From contig OY744523.1 in assembly GCA_963556195.1 (NCBI GenBank), positions 71,653,288-71,717,287 on the forward strand: DNA of 64,000 nt, read 5' to 3'. The translations under genes were made by a program, and so were the position numbers. The notes under the pieces were generated by a model, which had not been told where the DNA came from, ran no database searches, and saw only the letters and a list, made by a program, of their open reading frames with translations. Numbering within the stretch: the first letter of the stretch is position 1; each line of letters starts with the position of its first letter. This document shows, piece after piece, positions 23,501 through 34,943 of the stretch. This stretch comes from Sepiola atlantica. Its lineage: Eukaryota > Mollusca > Cephalopoda > Sepiida > Sepiolidae.

Positions 23501-23995
23501 TCCTATCTGGAAGGACAGCTTAATGTAAAGTGGGTCGAGTTCTTGTAGAAAGTTATTCCCATGATTGCGGAAGTGAAACGGGCAGAGTACGTCGTGAAGA
23601 GCGAACACATCGATACGAAATCCGAGCTTCGAATTGTAGCAATGGCGAGTTGGTGAGAGCGCCCCCGTCTGTGTAAGCAACGCAGGAGAAGTGCGACCGT
23701 TGTTGTTGTTGTTAGTAGAAGACGGCTAGATGAGCGGGAAGAGAGGAGGGGCGAAGTCAGTTCGCGCTGTTGAAAAGAACTCGAAGGTTACGGTGAAAGC
23801 TAGACATGTCCGCAGGTGGCGAATCCAAGAGGCGACGTACAGCGCGAGTCGAGGGCGTCGGGTTGGTTGGTCGGTCGGTTGATTGGTCGGTCGGTTTGGA
23901 GAGCAGCAGTAGGAGTAGCTGAATCGACTGGGATTTGAATCGATGCTTGTGGAAGCGCAACCCCCCCCCCTCCACCGTTCCGTTGTCTGGATAAA
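23500..23995. other. GC-richer segment with CpGs
   Basis: Locally GC-rich, with (GGTC)n-like GGTTGGTCGGTCGG repeats and many CpGs compared with flanks. It could be an untranslated first exon or promoter region, or unmethylated unique sequence. A 74-codon minus frame (23456-23680) has no recognised domain. No TATA or start signal is decisive. Confidence 0.3.
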
Positions 23996-24197
23996 ATGCT
24001 AATGAGTGCAAATCAACCGCGCTATTTGCAACAAAGACAACAATCGCTACCTCAAACCTCAAACCATAAAAAAAAACGAGATTACCGATCGCCCTATCGC
24101 ATTCGTACACACATCACACTTCACAGAAGAAACATAACTACCACAATCACGAGAACAAATCAGATAGAAATAATGTTTCCCAATCAAATCCACACAA

Positions 24198-24199
<2 letters not shown>

Positions 24200-24273
<74 letters not shown>
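24200..24273. repeat. (TA)n at SINE 3' end
   Basis: About 74 bp array joined to the A/T-rich 3' end of the tRNA-related SINE on the minus strand. Confidence 0.98.
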
Positions 24274-24277
<4 letters not shown>

Positions 24278-24279
24278 TA

Positions 24280-24600
24280 TCTTTTTATAAATTAATGTTT
24301 GCGTACATAAAAGGAAGACATGGACACGTGTTTCTGCTATGAGCCGTCATCAGCATTAGTATCCGAGCAGGGATCAAACCCTCGATGTAAATATCCGTAG
24401 TCTAGTGTTTTATCATAAGACCAGAACCCCTGCCACATTTTATACACGATGTTTATCGCCTATAATGTTCCGTAAATTTTGTTTTTGTTATTGTTTTTAC
24501 TATTGATAGGATACCGGTGTGTTTACCGCTGCGGTTATTATTTGTTCCCTCCCTGAGCGGTTTAAGAATATGCCCTTTATCGGACGTGTCATCAATGTTA
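24280..24600 (-). mobile_element. tRNA-related SINE, copy 1
   Basis: Minus strand contains a tRNA-like segment: AAAACACTAGACTACGGA, then a B-box-like GGGTTTGATCCCTGCTCGG. After it come a body with GACGGCTCATAGCAG and ACACGTGTCCATGTCTTCC, and a 3' end GTACGCAAAC...TTAATTAATA running into (TA)n. Upstream (5') lie CCGCTCAGGGAGGG and AAAAACAATAACAAAAAC. A second copy adjoins. Confidence 0.65.
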
Positions 24601-24604
24601 TATA

Positions 24605-24965
24605 TATATTTTTTAATTACGTTTTTTATGAATTAATTTTTGCGTACATAAAATGAAGACATGGACACGTGTTTCTGGCTATGAGCCGCCATCAGCGTGA
24701 CTACCCGGACCAATGAATACAGTCTTCTGCCTATTCTTAAACCACTCAGGGAGCGAAAAAATAAACGCACTGGTAACATACCTGTGTCGTATCGCTAGTA
24801 AAAAAAAAATAACAAAAACAAAATCTACCTAACATTATAGGCGATAAAAAGTCGTGCAGAAAATGTGGCAGAGTGTTATTGTTTCGTGGTAAAACACTAG
24901 ACTACGGATATTTACATAGAGAGTTCGATCCCTGCCCGGGTAGTCTTGCTACACGCCTTTCTCTC
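24605..24965 (+). mobile_element. tRNA-related SINE, copy 2 with internal inversion
   Basis: The 3' part (GCGTACATAAAATGAAGACA, ACACGTGTTTCTGGCTATGA) is in the same orientation as copy 1. The remaining part, from ACCACTCAGGGAGCG to the tRNA-like AGTTCGATCCCTGCCCGGG, is flipped. The switch points are GACTACCCGG (24708) and CCGGGTAGTC (24937), themselves an inverted pair. Intra-element inversion is the simplest explanation. Confidence 0.6.
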
Positions 24966-25188
24966 CTCTTTTTATCTCATCTTTTAATTATTTACGTCAT
25001 CCGCCTCTTCCCACTCAATTAATTGCCCATTATTTAAACGAATCAACAATTTTAGACGTATTTAAAGTCTCTAAAACAATATAAATACTCTAATTAATAT
25101 GAAAATATAAGGATCAATTGATTAGAATTTGTAAACATATTACTTTGGTTCGGTAAAAAATATTGGATTAAAAAATAAACGTGTACTA

Positions 25189-25201
25189 CTACTTCTACTA
25201 T

Positions 25202-25234
<33 letters not shown>

Positions 25235-25272
25235 AACAACAACTAAAACTACTACTACTACTAAAACTACTA
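25189..25272. repeat. (CTA)n microsatellite
   Basis: Trinucleotide ACT/CTA array with a few CAA and AAA interruptions. Confidence 0.9.
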
Positions 25273-26720
25273 GCCTTGTATAATATTACGTTGAGAGATG
25301 GGTTTTCAAGAAAAAATTTGGTGCTTCAACAGTATTCTTATCAAACTTAATCGACGTTTGCCGATTAGATTTACGTAAACAGCCGAAAAGAGTAGAGTCA
25401 ACCCGAGCCGTTGCCGGTCAAAATTTAAAAATACACACTCATTTGAATGTATTTTTCTTCATGAAGAAGGGTTTATTTCGGATGTAGGTAAACAATGGAA
25501 ATACCTTATTTTTTCTCAAGATATTATTTTAATTATTAAAAGAAAACACTCGTCCTTGTATGAAGTTGTTGTTGTTTGAAAGGTTCTCTGTCGTCTAAAA
25601 ACAATCAATTAGTACATAGGTTACGTTCGGGTTAGTTTAGGGTTAGGGTTAAAAACAACTGTCCTCTGTAATTTTTTTTCTCTCATATGTTATCATTTCT
25701 TACATGTGTTTGCCATGAGGTGTTTTCAATTGTTCCTTCGGGGGACTGGATTACCGGTGTTAACGCGATTAAATTATATTTAGGTTTGACGTTGTCTTTA
25801 ATTTCCGTCTGCCACAAATTTATTTCGCGGCTTCCGATTCGTATAATGCTTCGTTTGTTTCCGACTGGTTCCTAAAATCTTCTTCGGTATAAGTCGATTA
25901 CGTTTGGTTGGTATTGTATAAAAGTACCAATAATTCTCTCACTACCCTGTTTGATATTACGTCAAGAGAATCCTTTCCAACTAAGGTACCACCAATATCA
26001 CAAACTGAAAAGGAACATTTCTTTAGTGAGGTGTCGGACAACTAATAAAAAACGTATATCTTTTATAAATCTCATCTAGAAATGTTATTTCTTGCCGACA
26101 ACTTCATTATATAGCAGTTCTTTTAAAATATAGAAAAGCTTCCTGTCAGTCCACATGTGTTTTCGTAGAGGAAATTAATGGGAAGCGTATTTTACATTAA
26201 TGAATTTTACCATTACCGACTGTCTTACAAGGTTTAGTAAATTATTACCAACAGATTATTAATAACAAAGTATTAATAATAAAATTATTCGTTTATGATC
26301 CGTTTCACAATATATACACGAATAAATGAACTAAATAAAGATTCATAATAACATAAACCAAGCCAATGACCGGTAAGTTGGATAGAAAATTAATTCATAT
26401 TTTGGTAAATTCTGAAAACCCCAGTTAATTAGAATAATTCTGTGGATCTTAGTAAATAATTAAACACCGATCGTAGTTTTTACGAAGGCATTTATTTGAA
26501 CGTGTTAATTGGATATGGGAAGGGATCTTTTGCGAATGCAATATCATACTCCATGTTTACGATACTTTTATGGCTATCGTCATCGATCGTTTAGCGGTAC
26601 AGCTTCAACGAGTGGATGTGAAAACTATTGAAGCTTGACTCTGAGTGGTATAAACTAAATATAAATTGGATCATTACCTAGTTGTTAATAAATATAGTTG
26701 GTCATTGAATCGTTTATAAA
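25273..26720. other. No recognised feature
   Basis: AT-rich; a GTTAGGGTTAGGGTT-like run near 25637 is too short to call telomeric. Confidence 0.4.
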
Positions 26721-26724
26721 ATTC

Positions 26725-27115
26725 ACGATCCTTTCTTTAATCAAACAATAGTTCGTAAAACTAAACCGCAGTCTATACTTGACTTGACCACCAAGTTTCA
26801 TTGATGTATGCCCAGGAGTCTTAGTTGTATCGTCGTTCAATTATATAGGGCCACTTTGGCGATCGTCTTATCAGTAGGTGATGTGATCTTAGAATAGGTG
26901 CACGCTGACCGGACCTTAATACCCAGATTCGTATATGTAGAGTTATTGTAAAGTCTTTGTCTATCTAAACCATCTCCATGAACTGAAGTTGTCCATAACA
27001 GCCAAGATTTAGGAAGTGCCAAGGGACGAGTATGTCAGAGTTATTAACAATTTTGCCCGTCGTATCCAGGTGTGATTATCTTTAAGCAACGATAAAACAA
27101 AGACTCTTGAACGTA
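26725..27115. mobile_element. MITE relative of the 7.9-8.3 kb element
   Basis: Shares with the 7.9 kb copy CACCAAGTTTCATTGATG, AGGAGTCTTAGTTGTATCGT and TTATCAGTAGGTGATGTGAT. The left segment CAGGAGTCTTAGTTGTATCG is an imperfect reverse complement of AACGATAAAACAAAGACTCTTG at the right, consistent with long degenerate TIRs. No coding potential. Confidence 0.55.
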
Positions 27116-28745
27116 CTAAATATGGTAAAGTATTGTAGGTGCTCTTCCAATATGTGATCTACCGAATATTTATAATCCAGTATGAATAGGGTTGGGGCTA
27201 AGGATTGCTAATAGGGTTAATATCGATTTGATTGTTTTGTTTTACAGTATATCAACCCTTTTTGGGTTATTTAATGCCGAATCCGGTCATTTTCGTAAAA
27301 GTTCTTATGCTTCAGGTTCTTTATATGTCTATGTATTTAATCATCGTGTTTGGTTTGGTTGTTTTGTAGAAGAACAATGTTCTTTGTGGTTGGCTTTGCA
27401 TAACATGATTGAGTTTCGCAAAGGGAAAGGAAAATACAATAACATTAATATCTGGAGCATTTTTGGTCAGGAAGACGGTATTTTCAGACAACCTGGTCTG
27501 GTAGAACCCGAGGGGTTGTATTAACGTAATGGGTAATGCGTAAATAAAACATTGAAATGTAAACAACCCGGTAAATCACACATTAGATAAGAAACTATCC
27601 GGTGGATCATAACCCTAATCTAATTCTAACTCTAACAACTGGGTAGATCACATACTGGATAAGAAACCATTCGGCATATCACATATTTTAAGAGCACCAG
27701 ATTGTTGAAGTAATTAAAGATTCCTTGGTGACATTTAGGGCGAAGGGCACATTATATATTTACGAAATTCGAATATTTTTAGAGGGATAAACTCAAAGCA
27801 TGTAGTTTTGCGATACCCAATGTTAATCTATTGTAGAACTTGTTTCGAGTTCTGACTGTTACATTTTACTACATACGGTTATGAAACCTCCATTCTTTAG
27901 CTTTAGGGAGGGGGGCTCACCCCTTGGTTTGCTTTAATTCTAAGTAACCTTTGACTGGAAGTAGTTTATGCATTATTTATTTACCAAAATATACTCCAAA
28001 ATTAATTAATCATTAACTGTTCATGTGCAAAATATGTGTGCAGATATTAAAAACGTTAAGCATAAAACTCATACCAGAATAACTAGATTTTGCGTTAATT
28101 AATTGGAAAAGTGTTAATATGTTGCAAGAGAAAACAATAAGAAACTCATTCGAATTGGTTAAGTATATATTGAGGCCGATGGGGCTTCTATGATACTTCA
28201 AGTTCAAAGTGATTTAAGTTGGGGGAACCTGTGCTTTTTTCTGCAGCCCTTTCTCAAAGAAGAGACGTCGCTAGACTTTCTCTACTATATAGTTATTTTG
28301 ATGATAGGTACTCGACAGATCTTTAATCTCTGGTCTCCCTGTAAAATATTCACAGCAAAAAAAAACTTGTCTAACTACAACCATTGTAAAGAGTGTTCCT
28401 ACAGGTAATCGAAACCGTCATGAACAAAATTAATTCCCCAGAACTGCTCATCCGTGGAATACGATACCACGGAACTACTTTCCATCTGACTACAATATGT
28501 TCGTTTTCAAGTCCAATGTTAACTACTATTTGTCGAGTCGTCTGCCTATCACAATCCTCTCAAGGTGTTGTTTATAGTCAATTAGTAATCTAATTAACTC
28601 TTACCCATGAATGGCTTTTACTCCTTGATAAGCGGTGAAACATTAGTAAAAAAAAACAACGCTCGAAGATGTAAGATTCGGAATATGTTAGTCCGCCATC
28701 GTTATAACATTGCTTCACCCCAAGAGCGAAATCAACGCAAATTCG
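27116..28745. other. Unassigned region
   Basis: A 110-codon plus frame at 27192-27524 (MGLRIANRVNIDLIV...) is unusually long for the composition but matches no family I know. Nothing else stands out. Confidence 0.3.
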
Positions 28746-28749
28746 ATTA

Positions 28750-29270
28750 TAGTACATTATCATTACTATTATCCGAACGGTCCGCCTTCCGCCTTCCGAC
28801 TTCTACTCTCCACCCAATTCTCGAGGCTAGTGCCATCATATCTGATTTCTCCTACGCCTACCCCTGTCTCCTGCCGGAAGTGCTGCTTTAGCAGGCCGGG
28901 GGCTTTTAGCGCTGATGTCTATTACCCTACGAGAACCGTCTCCGCGGCCCACGGTGCTTACAAGATGCGGGCGTAGAGACGGGCGGTGACGGGGGGAGCG
29001 GGTGGGGTATGACGTGCAACGAGTCGGATCTCCGGGTCTATATATAGAACCACTTGTCTGCTCGAAACCTTGGCACGTTTCCGGCAACGAGCATTTTAAA
29101 CATTTTCGGTGTGGATTTGAAAATGCTTCCCTCGTCGGCGCGCGGAACAAAAGTGCCGGGGAAAAAAAAGTATAAACTTCACGCCGGGGAGAAAACGAAC
29201 GCGCCGCTCGGCATAGATTAACGGGACAAGACGCAAATATTTTCGGCAAGCAGTTTATTGATAGATTCGG
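28750..29270. promoter_or_regulatory. GC/CpG-rich patch with TATA-like box (possible promoter/first exon)
   Basis: The sharpest GC rise in the window, with many CpGs (GGCGCGCGG, CGCGCCGC). A TATA-like GTCTATATATAGAACC lies at 29036. Downstream on the plus strand a 32-codon frame starts at 29124 (MLPSSARGTKVPGKKKYK...). The 137-codon minus frame (28836-29249) is rich in R/P/S, as expected from GC bias. It could be a real promoter or first exon, or a GC-rich repeat. Weakly supported. Confidence 0.3.
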
Positions 29271-29583
29271 AAGATGACAGGCTGTGATTTGTATCTATCG
29301 AGTCTCACGTTTATACGGTTGCGCGTGCACGCACACACACATACAAAATAATATAGTATATATCGTGGCTTGAGCCTGATGTCAAAAAAAAAACGGTCGA
29401 GTTTTGATCTCAGCTTGAAGCATGTGCTTGTCTAGAAAAACTGAAGAGCTGTGATACAGCAAAACAGTCTGTCCATAAATGACTACATATTTTCAAACTT
29501 TCGTCGGTTGAGCATTGTAGTAAGTGAAATCACCAGTTACAATGCTTGTAAGTAGTGTTGCGTCTCTCTCGTTGAACTCTCTC

Positions 29584-29588
<5 letters not shown>

Positions 29589-29655
<67 letters not shown>
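29589..29655. repeat. (TA)n at transposon end
   Basis: About 67 bp; followed at once by a mariner-like terminal CAGGGTTTTCCAAAAGT. Confidence 0.97.
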
Positions 29656-29658
<3 letters not shown>

Positions 29659-29925
29659 GGTTTTCCAAAAGTTGTGGACACTTTCAAGTCCTCATATCTG
29701 CTTTCCTGGACTATGAATGGTAGTAAGATGAAACTGGTACCATTTTAAAGCTAAATTAATTTTTTGTAATGCTAATGATTTTCTCATATCTTTTCAGGCC
29801 CAGTAATGGCGTTCACTTAACAAGAAAAGGCATTTTTTCGTCCTTGAATTTTCAGAAGATCCATCATGGACACGTGTTCAACGTGCATTTTGCACAAAAT
29901 TCCGAAAAGAGGCCATTCTATATTT
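29656..29925 (+). pseudogene. Tc1/mariner-superfamily 5' end fragment
   Basis: Begins with CAGGGTTTTCCAAAAGTTGT, typical of mariner-like termini (CAGGGTGTCCCAAAAGT type), next to TA. From 29806 the frame reads MAFT, a stop, QEKAFFVLEFSEDPSWTRVQ and RAFCTKFRKEA. This resembles the N-terminal helix-turn-helix start of one group of transposases (QEKAFCVL...VQR.FR..F). Sequence becomes A/T-only after 29920, so only the 5' end remains. Confidence 0.55.
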
Positions 29926-30094
29926 TATATATTATATTTTATATTAATATTTTTTTTTATACATTATTATTATTTATTTATTTTTTTTTTAAATTTTTTT
30001 TTTATTCTTAACGGTCCACACCACGTGACTTTTCAAATCTAAATTTAAATTTTCTTTACTTTTTTCTTTATTTCATTCTTTCCAAATATGATCT

Positions 30095-30213
30095 ACGGTT
30101 AAGATCGGATTCTAACTCTTCCTGATGAGATCTCAGTTTATAATAGCTGTTGATCGATAACATCGACATGCCAGTGTCGCAGATGTTGTACATGTCTGTG
30201 TAAATAAAAAATA

Positions 30214-30216
<3 letters not shown>
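30095..30216 (+). repeat. Single copy of the 22.5 kb hairpin-arm repeat
   Basis: GGTTAAGATCGGATTCTAAC, CTGATGAGATCTCAGTTTAT, GATCGATAACATCGACATGC, CAGTGTCGCAGATGTTGTAC. About 95 percent similar by eye to the 22.5 kb arm, and again ending in (TA)n (30217-30247). Confidence 0.85.

Positions 30217-30247
<31 letters not shown>
30217..30247. repeat. (TA)n
   Basis: Short array at the 3' end of the repeat copy. Confidence 0.95.
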
Positions 30248-30248
<1 letters not shown>

Positions 30249-30719
30249 CTACAGGTAGATAGATAAAATATAAGCGAATAACGGGCAGACTAATTCATTA
30301 TTATATAGTTGTGAGTGTACAACTTTATTTCAAAAATCGCGGAAAATATAATGGTTCGTTAGTGTTGGCACAAGCATTCATATTAATATAAAATGAAGTC
30401 TCAGTCAGTTAAGTAAAAAAAAGAAGTAGGAAAATGTATCAAGCTGGAAAGTGTAAAAAAGGAAAAAAGAAAGTAAAAACGTATCAATCGATATAAAAAA
30501 AGCGAAGTAAGGAAAGTATCGTTATGAAAATAGAGTGAACAATATATTTCCTGATTCATCTCAGGCGTTTTAGACTTGCAACTTACTTTCTCCCTCTCTC
30601 TAAACACTTGAAATGGTTTCGTCCAGATGGTTTTACTCGCTCACTTTTGTGTGACAGGACGAATGTTTATTTATTTATATACAAATAAATGCACATTCGT
30701 CTTTATTATAGAATGGATG

Positions 30720-30844
<125 letters not shown>

Positions 30845-30867
30845 TAAATAGATACAAATATAAAAGA

Positions 30868-30899
<32 letters not shown>

Positions 30900-30974
30900 A
30901 ATTATTTTTATTGGTGATTGAAGCGTATCTTGTTTTTTGCTTACTATTATTTCGATTGTCTCACTTCCTATATG

Positions 30975-30977
<3 letters not shown>

Positions 30978-31044
<67 letters not shown>
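30978..31044. repeat. (TA)n
   Basis: About 65 bp array. Confidence 0.97.
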
Positions 31045-31057
<13 letters not shown>

Positions 31058-31129
31058 TTAAATATTTTCTTTGTAGTACAAAACTTTATAATGGCATGAA
31101 AGATACAATATTTATTAATCATGATACAT

Positions 31130-31655
31130 TAATAATTAAAAAGATGAAACGGCAGCTGACTTGTTTCGTACCTCGCTCAACAGAGCCAAATATCGAGGTA
31201 TGATGTAAAAAATATAATAAAGATGCTGTGAGAGGTATAGCGAGGGAAAGGGGTAACAAAAAAAAAAAAGAAAGTTAAATCAAATAGAAACAACATTAAG
31301 CCCGAGGAGATTTACTCTTTGCTCGCAAAGAGAAGGTCTCAAGGACTTAATATAGATTGTTTCCAGGATCTTGAGATTATAGGGAGAGTATGACTTACTA
31401 TGAATGGAGAATAAGTCGACACTGAAATACGAGGCGCAGGTGCTGTTAGTTATAAGATGTTCGGCTATCGACGAACCATAAGTATTATGTAAAACGTCCG
31501 TTGGTGAATAATTTGCATTGCGAATTTTTGTGGGCACGTGTTGTTTGACCCGGATGTCATCCCAACGTAGTGCATACTGCAACAACATTTAAATAAATAA
31601 ATAATAGATTTATTGTGATGTGAGGGAAGGACATCTTTTCGAATAGAAGTCAAGA
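31130..31655 (-). pseudogene. Penelope-like element GIY-YIG C-terminal fragment
   Basis: Minus strand: IIYLFKCCCSMHYVGMTS (the YVGMT is the YIG part of a GIY-YIG nuclease), frameshift, then IRVKQHVPTKIRNA, SSIAEHLITNSTCASYFSVD and ILETIYIKSLRPSLCEQRVN plus LLGLN. This is the conserved end of Penelope-like retroelement polyproteins (R-x(n)-H, E...IK...PxLC/N..LLGLN). Frameshift near 31560 kills it. The non-coding 3' part near 31165 contains GAGCGAGGTACGAAACAAGT. Confidence 0.75.
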
Positions 31656-31698
31656 TCGGTCGGGAGGGAAAAACAACTCGTGTATCGCAGCAAAATAA

Positions 31699-31702
<4 letters not shown>

Positions 31703-31763
<61 letters not shown>
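31703..31763. repeat. (TA)n
   Basis: About 60 bp array. Confidence 0.97.
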
Positions 31764-31766
<3 letters not shown>

Positions 31767-31785
31767 ACACTAGTTAGACATATAA

Positions 31786-31786
<1 letters not shown>

Positions 31787-31817
<31 letters not shown>

Positions 31818-31890
31818 ATACATACCTACATAGTTAAATTAAGCGACATGTATATAGATAAACATTATGAGAGACAGACACAAGCATGAC

Positions 31891-31954
<64 letters not shown>
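31787..31954. repeat. (GATA)n arrays, two blocks
   Basis: 31787-31816 and 31891-31954, separated by unique sequence. Confidence 0.95.
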
Positions 31955-32514
31955 GTATACTTACATTCATTCAGGCATTTAAAATAATAAAACATAAAAT
32001 ATGAAATGGGACTGGCACCCATTGACTGATGAGAATAAATAACTTGAGAGGAGAATTAAAACAATCAAATCTGAGTAGATACTAGTTAGAATAAGCACTA
32101 GTCACATATAAAAGAAATCGTAAGTCATACATGCACATCCTTAGTTTGATTATTTCCCTCGGGAATGCAAAATAAATGTTTCGTGTAGCTTACTTGCCAT
32201 AAATACATTTTCATACTTTTACTGAAATAGTATCTCATATAGACGTGCATACAGTCATGCTAATAGCAGTAGATAGCGAAATACAAGAAAAGAATCTTGT
32301 ATCTACATGATCTAAATAAGTCAGTATTAAATGGATGAATAGGGCAGAGGTTCACGTATATTTCTGACAGTTTTAAAGATTTTTGTATTGATCTGTCGAT
32401 TTAGGCAGAAAGATTTCTATCAACTGATCAATTAATCGATTAGCATATCCGGAATTTCATCATCGCTGTATATTACTTGTTTCACATATTCATACTACAG
32501 GGCAGATATTTCTG

Positions 32515-32516
<2 letters not shown>
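31955..32516. other. No recognised gene
   Basis: A GTGTAGCTTACTTGCCATAA stretch near 32185 recurs near 53895 and 57340 (see finding). Confidence 0.4.

Positions 32517-32565
<49 letters not shown>
32517..32565. repeat. (TA)n
   Basis: About 49 bp array. Confidence 0.97.
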
Positions 32566-32569
<4 letters not shown>

Positions 32570-32957
32570 TTAGTTTTTTATTCAGCGAAAAAAAGGAAAA
32601 GAAAAGAAAGTCTTAGAGTTTACTCTGAGTTATTTTGTTAATTATTTCTCTGGTAAATGTATATGAGATAGGGAGAGAGAGAGGAAGAGGGAGAAGAAGG
32701 GGGAGAGAGAGAAAGAACTAGAGAGTTAAGCATAAAAACAAAACATTTGAAGTTTCACACCGACATGTTTAATCTTTGATGGGACAGTTTTTTTAAAGCA
32801 GCAGACAATTTGTCGCCAGTGAGTCTATAGATGTCTTTGAAGTTATTTTCTAATAGATTTGAATTGTTTTGTATTTATAACAAGGATGTTATTGCTGATT
32901 GAATAAATAAGCCAATTTTTCTTTTAATTCGTGTTTTCAGATAAAGAATTTTAGGTT
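32566..32957. other. No recognised gene
   Basis: Contains a GA-rich run at 32668-32720. Confidence 0.4.
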
Positions 32958-33540
32958 CAATTATACAATAGGGGCCGTTGGATTTTCTCGCCCATTTTTC
33001 TCGGTATTGACCCAAATGTTCGATATAATCGATTTTGGGGGTTAAATGGTACATGTTGTCCTGACAAAAAATTCTAATTTATTCTTTAGCATATATCAAA
33101 TTGAACTTTTCTGCCACATTTTTACTCGTCGTCTTTTCGGCGACATTTTGTTATTCTTAAATTTACGACTAGTGTGTTTTAACCTTTTCATGTTTGCTTT
33201 TAATTTCGTTAACTTCCGTTAAAACTTGCTTTTGTAAATAGAATGTTCAAAGTTTTTTGTGCGCGTAAATAAAATTGTTAAAGCAGTAGAAATATCTTTA
33301 GTCCAAGGAGAAAATATATTTAATCCAAGGAAAAAATATCTTTAGCCCAAGGAAAAAACAATGAAAACCAACATGGCCGCCATGAATTAAAGTTAGAGGC
33401 TCAACACTTTAAAAAGTAAATAAGAATTTTATTTTAGGACCAAAAATACAATTAAGACCAACAATCAGTTTCATCAAAAATGTGGGTCAATACCAAGCGA
33501 AATGAGCGAAAGAAAACAGCGGTCCGTATTCTACAATTAA
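32958..33540. mobile_element. Non-autonomous DNA transposon/MITE with TIRs of about 60 bp
   Basis: Left end CAATTATACAATAGGGGCCG...TCGGTATTGACCCAAATGTT pairs with right end AATGTGGGTCAATACCAAGC...GGTCCGTATTCTACAATTAA. Near the right TIR lie three tandem ATCTTTAGTCCAAGGAGAAA-like units. No transposase. Flanking duplication not clear, so superfamily is undetermined. Confidence 0.75.
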
Positions 33541-33804
33541 ACCGGTGTTTAAACTTAATTAAATTAAAGGAAATATCTTTAATATTAATTTTAAAAAGCA
33601 AATAATTAGACTTCTGACTAATGTGTTGTTTTTAGAACCGAAAGTAGATTAGATATTTTTCTTTATCTTAAAAAATCTATGATCGAATATTAAAATTGTA
33701 AACAGTTTGTTTTTTGTTAGGGATTTCAAATATAGACGTTTTCACCTTTTTTATTTAAATTTTTAATTTTTGCCCGACCTAGGAAAACTTGCTCCAGTTA
33801 ATTT

Positions 33805-34126
33805 TTCGATGGAGAGTGAGAAACTTCGTTTAATGTACACAGTTCAACTTCATTTCTACTCTCGATCCACGGAAGTATTTTTTAAATGGCCCGAATTCTC
33901 AAAAGTAATTCCGAATAAGTGCGATCCACCTACGACTGAACTAAACATCTCTCTATTGGATTTACTTCATTCTTGAACTTTTTTCTATGCTGCCTTCACG
34001 AACCCCCTTATTTTCCATCTGTAAATCTCCTTTCATTGGACAAATCATCAACGGACATTTACCAACTGGACAGACCCCATATCTTTTTTAAACGAACTTT
34101 CTCACTCTCCATTACTTAATATTTTT
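33805..34126. repeat. Inverted repeat pair around 250 bp
   Basis: GATGGAGAGTGAGAAACTTC (33808) and its near reverse complement AACTTTCTCACTCTCCATTA (34096), about 30-bp arms. A CTCTGATGATAAG...GGAAAG stretch follows at 34180. Possibly a retroelement terminus like those at 16.3 and 36.8 kb. Confidence 0.45.
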
Positions 34127-34323
34127 TCAAATTTTGAATTTTGCCTTTTGCACTGCCAACTTATCTATCTATGTAATTCCTCTGATGATAAGATTTTAAT
34201 ATTTGGAAAGCCTTGGCTTAAGGAAAGAATAATAAACATATTTTTACCGAGTATACCTTGCATTGAACAATCGAAGTTGAAATAAATTTGTCAGTCGTAC
34301 ATGTTTATCCCTCTTCTTTCATC

Positions 34324-34341
34324 TCTCTCTCTCTCTCTCTC

Positions 34342-34392
<51 letters not shown>
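34324..34392. repeat. (CT)n then (TA)n
   Basis: Compound microsatellite. Confidence 0.97.
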
Positions 34393-34395
<3 letters not shown>

Positions 34396-34589
34396 AAAAA
34401 TGTAATCTTGAAAATATCTTTGGTGTGCCGAAGTGTGCGATGTAATCAGGCTTCTCATCTTATATTCCCTAAAAACATAGTTCCCGTACCAAGAGTTGGG
34501 CCGCTACGGGGATAACAGATAAGGGTTAGAGTTAGAGCTAGGATCCGCCTTAAACAATAGCCGCGTTTACACCTGCCCGCAACCACTGG

Positions 34590-34873
34590 TAAAAGAGTAG
34601 GTCAAAGGCCCAAAAATGTCCTATGCTCAACCCGTTAAATCTACAGTGACTGAGCAGTGGTTTGGTTCCCAAAAGTTTTGGCGAATAGCAAACAGGGTCC
34701 TGAACAAATGTAAGACCTCTATTCCAACCATGATCAATGAACTAGAAGTGATTTCCTCAGCATCTGATAAAACCAAACTTTTGCAAAAGACTTTGCATCA
34801 TATTCCACCAATTGCAATCAGAGCCGCTTACCTCCTGAATTTCGTCTATGACAGTAAACACTCTGTGCGACAT

Positions 34874-34943
<70 letters not shown>

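Noticed and set aside
23757..24110. 117-codon minus-strand frame over the GC-rich segment
   Set aside because: Contains repeat-derived SDRPT-like strings from GGTC repeats and no domain.
25630..25660. Telomeric repeat near 25.6 kb
   Set aside because: Only about two TTAGGG-like units; insufficient.
28836..29249. 137-codon minus-strand R/P/S-rich frame
   Set aside because: GC-rich DNA lowers stop frequency; no recognised motif and it runs over a TATA-like box.
31891..31954. CRISPR-like regular repeat
   Set aside because: Plain (GATA)n microsatellite with no spacers; eukaryotic context.
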